Origin: Megaleporinus macrocephalus
Taxonomy: Eukaryota; Chordata; Actinopteri; Characiformes; Anostomidae
Reading direction: 5' to 3'
DNA: 64,000 nucleotides
NCBI GenBank assembly: GCA_021613375.1
Contig: CM038719.1
Location: 3,557,115 to 3,621,114, forward strand
In this document: positions 57,216 to 64,000 of the stretch, one piece after another
Position numbering within the stretch: the first letter of the stretch is position 1
Layout of the letters: every line of letters starts with the position of its first letter
The notes under the pieces: generated by a model
Told to the model about the DNA's origin: nothing
What the model saw: only the letters and a program-made list of their open reading frames with translations
The model's database searches: none
Translations under genes and position numbers: made by a program

Positions 57216-57311
57216 CCTGGCGTTTCAGCATCGCCGGCCAATCCCATCGGCGGTCAGCAGGGGGTGCCCAATAAAGTGGTGGCGTGGAGCGGAGTTCTGG
57301 AGTGGCAGGAG
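57216..57311 (+). CDS. med25: med25 exon 10 (start of ACID domain)
   Basis: The exon reads PGVSASPANPIGGQQGVPNK then VVAWSGVLEWQE, residues 385-416. NK-x-x-AWSGVLEWQE is the start of the activator-interacting (ACID/PTOV) beta-barrel. Acceptor TTTTTTGCAG and donor GTGAGA are strong; phase is 0 on both sides. Confidence 0.97.
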
Positions 57312-57365
57312 GTGAGAACACGTCACACGTCTTATCTGAAACTTCATCAGATGTCTCGGTGAACC

Positions 57366-57765
57366 GGCTCACCAGAGTTCAGTTCTCACCAGAGTTCAGT
57401 TCTCACCAGAGTTCAGTTCTCACCAGAGTTCAGTTCTCACCAGAGTTCAGTTCTCACCAGAGTTCAGTTCTCACCAGAGTTTAGTTCTCACCAGAGTTCA
57501 GTTCTCACCAGAGTTCAGTTCTCAGTTCTCACCAGAGTTCAGCTCTCACCAGAGTTCAGCTCTCACCAGAGTTCAGCTCTCACCAGAGTTCAGCTCTCAC
57601 CAGAGTTTAGTTCTCACCAGAGTTCAGTTCTCACCAGAGTTCAGTTCTCAGCTCTCACCAGAGTTCAGCTCTCACCAGAGTTCAGCTCTCACCAGAGTTC
57701 AGCTTTCACCAGAGTTCAGCTCTCACCAGAGTTCAGCTTTCACCAGAGTTTAGTTCTCGTGTTTG
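57366..57765. repeat. 17-bp minisatellite (med25 intron 10)
   Basis: About 23 units of TTCAGTTCTCACCAGAG (GCTCTC variant) begin about 55 bases after the exon 10 donor. Confidence 0.97.
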
Positions 57766-58069
57766 GTGAGAACTGGTTGGTTCTCCAGGGTAAAAGTTGT
57801 GTTATTGGTGGTCCCGTGTCGCTGATCAGTCACGTAGTGTGAAAACCACGACAACTGAAAGACTCACCATTACAGCTCAACCAGTCACGTCGTGTGAACG
57901 ACACAAAGATCTGACGACGTCTTCACTATCGGCTCAGCTTGCTGGGAGCCTCAGTGGAGGAGATACCATACACAGTACCAGGTTCTCCTTTAGGCAAGTC
58001 GAGTCGAGCATGGAAAAAAGTAGACGAGGCACTAAAGTGAGTGGGTTTTCATATTAGTGCTCTTTTTTT

Positions 58070-58885
58070 TTTTAGTGGTGTGTTAGTGTGTGTTGTGCTG
58101 GTGAGAGTGGATCAGACACAGCAGTGCTGCTGCTGGAGTGTTTGAACACTGTGTCCACTCACTGTCCACTCTATTAGACACTCCTACTACTTGCTGGTCC
58201 ACCTTGTAGATGTAAAGTCAGAGACAGTAGCTCATCTGCTGCTGCACAGTTTGTGTTCAGTTTGTGTTCCTCTAGTCCTTCATCACTCTGTGGTGGTCCT
58301 GTGGGGGTCCTGATCATTAAAGAACAGAGTAATAAAGTATACAGAGAATCAGATGAACTACAGTCTGTAAGTGGAGCTCCTGTATGGTCAGTGGAGCTGA
58401 TACAGTGGACAATGAGTGGAGGTCCTGTATGGTCAGTGGAGCTGATACAGTGGACAGTGAGTGGAGGTCCTGTATGGTCAGTGGAGCTGATACAGTGGAC
58501 AGTGAGTGGAGGTCCTGTATGGTCAGTGGAGCTGATACAGTGGACAGTGAGTGGAGGTCCTGTATGGTCAGTGGAGCTGATACAGTGGACAGTGAGTGGA
58601 GGTCCTGTATGGTCAGTGGAGCTGATACAGTGGACAGTGAGTGGAGGTCCTGTATGGTCAGTGGAGCTGATACAGTGGACAGTGAGTGGAGGTCCTGTAT
58701 GGTCAGTGGAGCTGATACAGTGGACAGTGAGTGGAGGTCCTGTATGGTCAGTGGAGCTGATACAGTGGACAGTGAGTGGAGGTCCTGTATGGTCAGTGGA
58801 GCTGATACAGTGGACAGTGAGTGGAGGTCCTGTATGGTCAGTGGAGCTGATACAGTGGACAGTGAGTGGAGATACAGGGAGGTTT
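58070..58885. repeat. dispersed family D1 with internal 45-bp array (copy B, inverted)
   Basis: Starting GTGGTGTGTTAGTGTGTGTT, it passes through CTATTAGACACTCCTACTAC and GTCCTGATCATTAAAGAACA to about 11 units of 45 bp (GTGGAGCTGATACAGTGGAC, AGTGAGTGGAGGTCCTGTAT). The array is the reverse complement of that at 35968-36312. Open frames of 220 and 290 codons across it are artefacts of the 15-codon period. Confidence 0.95.
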
Positions 58886-58989
58886 ATGGATCCTGTCAGA
58901 ACGCCTCTGTGTTAGTCTTTGACTGGTGGAGGCTTCACCGCTCTGGTGCTGTACTGGCCACAGTCCCTCCACAAGGAGGTCATCCAGAA

Positions 58990-59145
58990 CAACATCTGGA
59001 CAGAGAGAGAGAGAGAGAGAGAGAACGTTCTCCAACACAAACAACTGCTGACACAGGTTTTGATGAGTCAACAGAAATGTTTAGGAAACGCACACACACA
59101 CACACACACACACGCACACACGCACACACACACACACACGGTGGT
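58990..59145. repeat. (GA)n and (CA)n microsatellites
   Basis: GA lies at about 59000-59024 and CA at about 59091-59140. The following 59146-59585 is complex sequence with no recognised gene. Confidence 0.95.
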
Positions 59146-59589
59146 CATTATCACCATCTGGACGGTGATTTAATGTGCCAGTGGACCAACAGGCCGATGC
59201 CGTGGCCCGTCACCAAGTCACCATCTGGAGGAGACGGTCCGAGCATGCTTCACTGAGCCGCTCCGGACTGATCTGGTTTGGAGTCTCAGGCTCTTCACGT
59301 GTCCCTCGGTCAGTGGGTGGAGGACGTGTTCACCACGGTCCACGTTCATAACAGCTCAGCAGTGAGTTCCCTCTGAACAGGGTCCTCCAGTTCAGCACGC
59401 AGACCACAGAACACACTCACCTGACCCTGAAACAGCTAACCAATCAGAATGAAGCAGATTTAAACCAGGTGTGTAAACAGCCTAAAGCCAGTACCCGTCC
59501 TGCAGCGCCCCCTTCAGTCCACTCACAGGATAGACACCAGCCGTCTCCGTCAGTGGGAGGCGTCACCCCGTCTGTGTTCTAACATCAGT

Positions 59590-60560
59590 TTGTTTGTTTT
59601 GTTTTCTCCTCCTCTCCTCTTTTCTCCTCCTCTCTCATCCTTTCTCCTCCTTTCTCCTCCTTTCTTCTTATTTCTCCTCTTTTCTCCTCCTCTCTCATCC
59701 TTTCTCCTCCTTTCTCCTCTTTTCTCCTTATTTCTCCTCTTTTCTCATCCTCTCTTTTCTTTTTTCCTCCCCTCTCTTTTCTCATCCTCTCTCCTCTTCA
59801 CTCTTTTTTTCCTCTTCTCTCCTCTTTTCTCCTCGTCTTTCCTCTTTTCTCCTCCTTTCTCCTCTTTTTTCTGCCTTTCTCCACTTTCCTCCTCTTCTCT
59901 TATCTTTTCTCCTCCCCCTATCCTCTTTTCTCCTCTCTCCTCTTTTCTTCTCCTCTCTCCTCTTTTCTCCTCCTTTATCTCTTCTTCTTACTTCCTCTCA
60001 TGTTCTGTTCTGTTCTCTCCTTCTCCCATATTTCCTCTTCCTGTCTCCTCCTTGGTCATCCTTTCACTTCTCTCGTCCTCCGTCTTTCTGTTTTCTCTCC
60101 TCTCTCTTCTCTCCTTCTTTCACTCTTTCCTCCATCCCCTCCTCCTTTATGCCTTCTTCTTTACTCTCCTCCCCCGCTACTCTCTTACTCTTTTCTCCTC
60201 CTCTCTGTTTCTCTCTTCCCTCCTCCCTCTCATTTCCTCCTCTTTTCTCTTCTTTTCTTATCCGCATCTTTTTCTTCTCTTTTCTCTTCTCTCCTTCCCT
60301 CTGTTCCTCTTTCCCCATCCTCTCTTCTTTTATGCCTCTCTCTTCTTTTCTTCTGCCACCTCCTCCCTTCTTCCTCTTCTCTATTGCTGCCTCCGGCTTT
60401 ATCCTCCTCTCCCTCTTCCTGTTCACCTTTCTCCTTCCTACCTTCTTTACACTTCTGTTTCTCTATTCCTCTCTCCTCTCCTCCTCTCTGCTCCACGCTG
60501 TCCTCTTCTCTCCTCCTAACTCCTCCATGCTCTCCTCCTCTCTCCTCCTCCTCTGTACAT
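59590..60560. repeat. pyrimidine-rich tract of TCCTCCTTTTCTCCTC type (med25 intron 10)
   Basis: Almost 1 kb of T and C with few purines is built from TTTCTCCTCCTTTCTCCTC words and runs to within 10 bases of the exon 11 acceptor. Frames of 300 codons on either strand are low-complexity. Confidence 0.95.
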
Positions 60561-60568
60561 CACTACAG

Positions 60569-60654
60569 AAGCCGAAAGCGTCCTCAATGGACTCCAACAC
60601 TAAACTGACCCGCTCGCTGCCCTGCCAGGTGCAAGTCAACCAAGGAGAGAATCT
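60569..60654 (+). CDS. med25: med25 exon 11 (ACID domain)
   Basis: The exon reads KPKASSMDSNTKLTRSLPCQ then VQVNQGENL, residues 417-445, a near-exact match to the vertebrate ACID domain. Acceptor CACTACAG and donor GTGAGT flank it; the Leu codon is split (CT|A). Confidence 0.97.
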
Positions 60655-60840
60655 GTGAGTGCTGAACTACAACTCCCATCATGCATTGCTTTACATTTCC
60701 TTCCTGTACGCCTTCAGAGGTTCTGTAGTGAAAGTAGTGGTTATATATGGAACCACGAGATCATAAAGAACGGTTTGAATGTTTAAAAGGTTCTTAGTCT
60801 GATTAAGTGGTTCTGCTCTGTGATGGACCCTGTGTTATTG

Positions 60841-60842
<2 letters not shown>

Positions 60843-60901
<59 letters not shown>

Positions 60902-60910
60902 TATATCTCA
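60843..60910. repeat. (GT)n then (AT)n microsatellite
   Basis: A TG run of about 50 bases is followed by TATATATGTATAT. Confidence 0.96.
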
Positions 60911-60929
60911 CAGTGTTTAGGATCAGAAT

Positions 60930-61550
60930 CTGGAACGTTGTGTTAAATGTTGCCCACATGACCAGAAACGCTCTGTTAAATTTTGACTAAATCATCCGGA
61001 ACGCTGTGTTAAATTTTGACTAAATTATCCGGAACGCTGTGTTAAATTTTGCCTAAATCATCCGGAACGCTGTGTTAAATTTTGACGAAATCATCCAGAA
61101 CGCTCTGTTAAATTTTGACTAAATCATCCGGAACGCTGTGTTAAACGTTGGTCTGGAACCCTGTGTGAAATGTTGCCCACGTGGTCCGGAACGCTGTATT
61201 AAGTCTTGCCTACATAATTTAGAATGCTCTATTAAATTTTGCCTACGTGATCCGGAACGCTCTATTAAATCCTACCTACATAATCCGGAACACTGTATTA
61301 AATCTTGCCTAAGTGAGCGGGAACGCTGTATTAAATTTTGCCTACGTCATCCGGAACGCTGTATTAAATCTTGCCTATGTGATCCGGAACGCTGTATTAA
61401 ATCTTGCCTACGTGATCCGGAACGCTCTATTAAATCTTGCCTATGTGATCCGGAACGCTGTATTAAATTTTGCATACGTGATCCGGAACGCTGTAATCAG
61501 TTTTGTTTGCATGAGTCGTAACGCTGTATTAAACCTTGGCCTTATGATCC
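60930..61550. repeat. 33-bp minisatellite (med25 intron 11)
   Basis: About 18 units contain ATCCGGAACGCTGTATTAAA and TCTTGCCTACGTG. The 11-codon period yields the PERCIKSCLRD and YVIRNAVLNLA frames, which are artefacts. Confidence 0.96.
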
Positions 61551-61908
61551 AGATCATGTGGGCAGTGTTTAACAGTATAAAAATAATATTAACCTCAATA
61601 TTAATAAATAAACACTAACCAATTAAAATAAACACAGTTGCTACCGGTCACCGCCGGCCAGTTAATTAATAATCTTACTTGCAGTGTTCTTCAGCGTTTT
61701 GCGTGTCATTACACATTTCCACCAGAGGGGGCTCCAAATCCCCAAAACTTTAGTATATATAACTTTTTTTTTATTGTCACGTTGTACTGCATTAGTATTT
61801 GTGTTTGTTCGACTGTTGTCATTTTATTCCAGACACACTTTCTATGCGTTAGTTTTTTTTTAATATGTATGTTCTGTCTGTCTCTGATTTCTCTTCTCTG
61901 AACTGCAG

Positions 61909-61966
61909 AAATGCTGAGCAGTGGCCCCAGAAGCTCATCATGCAGCTGATTCCACAGCAGCTGCTG
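61909..61966 (+). CDS. med25: med25 exon 12 (ACID domain, last exon in window)
   Basis: The exon reads NAEQWPQKLIMQLIPQQLL, residues 446-464; EQWPQKLIMQLIPQQLL is invariant in the vertebrate ACID domain. Acceptor AACTGCAG and donor GTAAGT flank it. The remainder of ACID and the Gln/Pro-rich C-terminus, with its nuclear-receptor box, must lie past base 64000. Confidence 0.97.
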
Positions 61967-62700
61967 GTAAGTGTGGAAGGAAAGCCTCTCTTTCAGACGG
62001 CGGGGGAGAAGCGGGGCCCGGTTTCGGAGCCGCACAGTCGGAGCCTATTAACTGGCGCTGTGTGTTTTTGTGTGCTGGCTTTTGTGGCGGGCTTTCATGA
62101 TTACGAGCTCTGAGTCGCTGATATACGGTCGTGGCTGGAAGGTGTTCCGCGCGGAGATGAAGTGACGTGCCGGGTTCTGCCGGCTGGCTTTTGATTTAAG
62201 CGGACTGTAATTGAGCAGTCAGGAGAGTTTTGGTGGAGCATTTCTGCTGCGTCGACGTCTCTGAACCTGGAGAGGGGAGGTGGCGAAGGCTGAGGGAATA
62301 TGAAATATCCCGTTAAGTTTCTGTCTGCCTTCGTTAGGAAGCTCCGCTTCGCAGCCAGTGTTTAGATTTCTGACTGTAGCAGTTTTGAATTCTTTAAATG
62401 GTCGTCTATAAATTACTGTGTAAAAACTTTCTGGTAGTTACTATTAAAAGTTTTAGTCACTTGGGGATATTATTATATATGAAAAGCTATTTTTACAGAC
62501 AGGAAACATTTATTTACTTAGCAAACACTTTATTATTTAAATATTCAAACAGTGTTAATACAATAAGTAGTGCTTTTATCTACTTTCACAATAAGATATT
62601 CATGTTACTTTGTATTGTATGTCATTGTAAATGATTATTTACCTCTGTTCTAATCAGATCTGCTGTTCTTACTGGTATAAATACACTTATTGATCAGAAA
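61967..62700. other. start of med25 intron 12, complex sequence
   Basis: Bases 61967-62350 are complex and rather GC-rich, with words such as TTTGATTTAAGCGGACTGTA and TTGAGCAGTCAGGAGAG. This is a candidate intronic conserved element, by inference. Bases 62350-62700 are AT-rich with nothing recognised. Confidence 0.3.
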
Positions 62701-62702
62701 GA

Positions 62703-64000
62703 CTTTTATACAATAGTGTATAGTGTAGTGGGTTATAGTGTATAGTGTAGTTGGTATAGTGTAGTGGGTTATAGTGTATAGTGTAGTTGGTATAGTGTAG
62801 TGGGTTATAGTGTATAGTGTGGTTGGTATAGTGTAGTGGGTTATAGTGTATAGTGTGGTTGGTATAGTGTAGTGGGTTATGGTGTGGTTGGTGTAGTGTG
62901 GTGGGTTATAATGTATAGTGTAGTGGGTTATAGTGTAGTTGGTTCAAGTGTATAGTGTGGTTGGTATAGTGTAGTGGATTATAATGTATAGTGTGGTTGG
63001 TATGGTGTAGTGGGTTATAGTGTATAGTGTGGTTGGTATGGTGTAGTGGGTTATAGTGTATAGTGTGGTTGGTATGGTTTAGTGGGTTATAGTGTATAGT
63101 GTGGTTGGTATAGTGTAGTGGTTTATAGTGTAGTTGGTATAGTGTAGTGGGTTATAGTGTAGTTGGTATAGTGTAGTGGGTTATAGTGTATAGTGTAGTT
63201 GGTATAGTGTAGTGGGTTATAGGTTATAGTGTAAAGTGTAGTAGGTTATAGTGTATAGTGTGGTTGGTATAGTGTAGTGGGTTATTGTGTGGTTGGTATA
63301 GTGTAGTGGGTTATAGTGTAGTGGGTTATAGTGTGGTTGGTATAGTGAAGTCGGTTATAGTGTATAGTGTGGTTGGTATAGTGTAGTCGGTTATAGTGTA
63401 TAGTATGGTTGGTGTAGTGTAGTGGGTTATAATGTATAGTGTGGTTGGTATGGTGTAGTGGGTTATAGTGTAGTTGGTATAATGTATAGTGTGGTTGGTA
63501 TAGTGTAGTGGGTTATAATGTATAGTGTGGTTGGTATAGTGTAGTGGGTTATAGTGTATAGTGTGGTTGGTATAGTGTAGTGGGTTATAATGTATAGTGT
63601 GGTTGGTATAGTGTAGTGGGTTATAATGTATAGTGTGGTTGGTATAGTGTAGTGGGTTATAGTGTATAGTGTGGTTGGTATAGTGTAGTGGGTTATAATG
63701 TATAGTGTGGTTGGTATGGTGTAGTGGGTTATAGTGTAGTTGGTATAATGTATAGTGTGGTTGGTATAGTGTAGTGGATTATAATGTATAGTGTGGTTGG
63801 TATGGTGTAGTGGGTTATAGTGTAGTTGGTATAGTGTAGTGGGTTATAGCGTATAGTGTAGTGGGTTATAGTGTATAGTGTGGTTGGTATAGTGTAGTGG
63901 GTTATAGTGTATAGTGTGGTTGGTATAGTGTAGTGGGTTATAGTGTATAGTATAGTGGGTTATAGTGTATTGTATAGTGTAGTGGGTTGTAGTGTATAGT
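62703..64000. repeat. 34-36-bp minisatellite running off the right edge (med25 intron 12)
   Basis: Units combine TATAGTGTAGTGGGTTATAG and TGTATAGTGTGGTTGG in varying order, about 38 in total. The array is still going at base 64000, so its real length is unknown. Confidence 0.95.

Noticed and set aside
58253..59256. Frames of 220 and 290 codons with 15-residue repeats
   Set aside because: The 45-bp array inside a dispersed repeat leaves frames open; the matching array at 35968-36312 does the same on the other strand.

Overview
This window looks like nuclear DNA of a ray-finned fish, probably an otophysan and perhaps a characiform-like one. It holds interrupted vertebrate genes with GT..AG introns, decayed Tc1-like and hAT transposons, RTE/L2-type LINE tails, and very many micro- and minisatellites. 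The lineage guess rests on the style of the repeats and on resemblance of the proteins to zebrafish orthologues; I could not search a database.

Two real genes are visible, both on the + strand. Positions 1-12165 hold the 3' end of a synaptotagmin gene, best matched to syt3: three coding exons give most of the C2B domain and the full C-terminus. Positions 44430-61966 hold the first twelve coding exons of med25 (Mediator subunit 25): the whole von Willebrand A domain, the Pro/Gln-rich linker and the start of the ACID (activator-interacting) domain, 464 codons joined in frame. The remaining med25 exons lie beyond the right edge. Human SYT3 and MED25 both lie in 19q13.33, so their linkage here fits old synteny. 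No credible third protein-coding gene is seen in the roughly 32 kb between them.

Layout: 177-11356 is a large syt3 intron with 42-bp, 27-bp, 76-bp, 31-bp and 5-bp arrays and some complex, possibly regulatory sequence. 12166-19500 is syt3 3' flank, with a plausible 3'UTR intron and downstream UTR. 19500-30050 is almost pure tandem repeat. 30200-34310 is a cluster of decayed transposons. 34315-42510 holds further arrays, including a 2.2-kb 21-bp array open in several reading frames. 42540-44430 is upstream of med25. 44567-64000 holds med25 exons separated by introns that carry their own arrays (26, 66, 20, 17, 45, 33 and about 36 bp), pyrimidine tracts and a nested hAT pair.

Adding up the array spans, roughly half of the window is tandem repeat. 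Several repeat families occur twice or more: the 26-bp array, the 20-bp tRNA-A-box-like array, the 45-bp array and the CCACCTTAAATGGTGCA family. Some share flanking sequence outside the array, so the minisatellites seem to have travelled inside dispersed elements. I found no CRISPR array, operon or defence system, and none is expected here. All long open frames outside the two genes are repeat artefacts.
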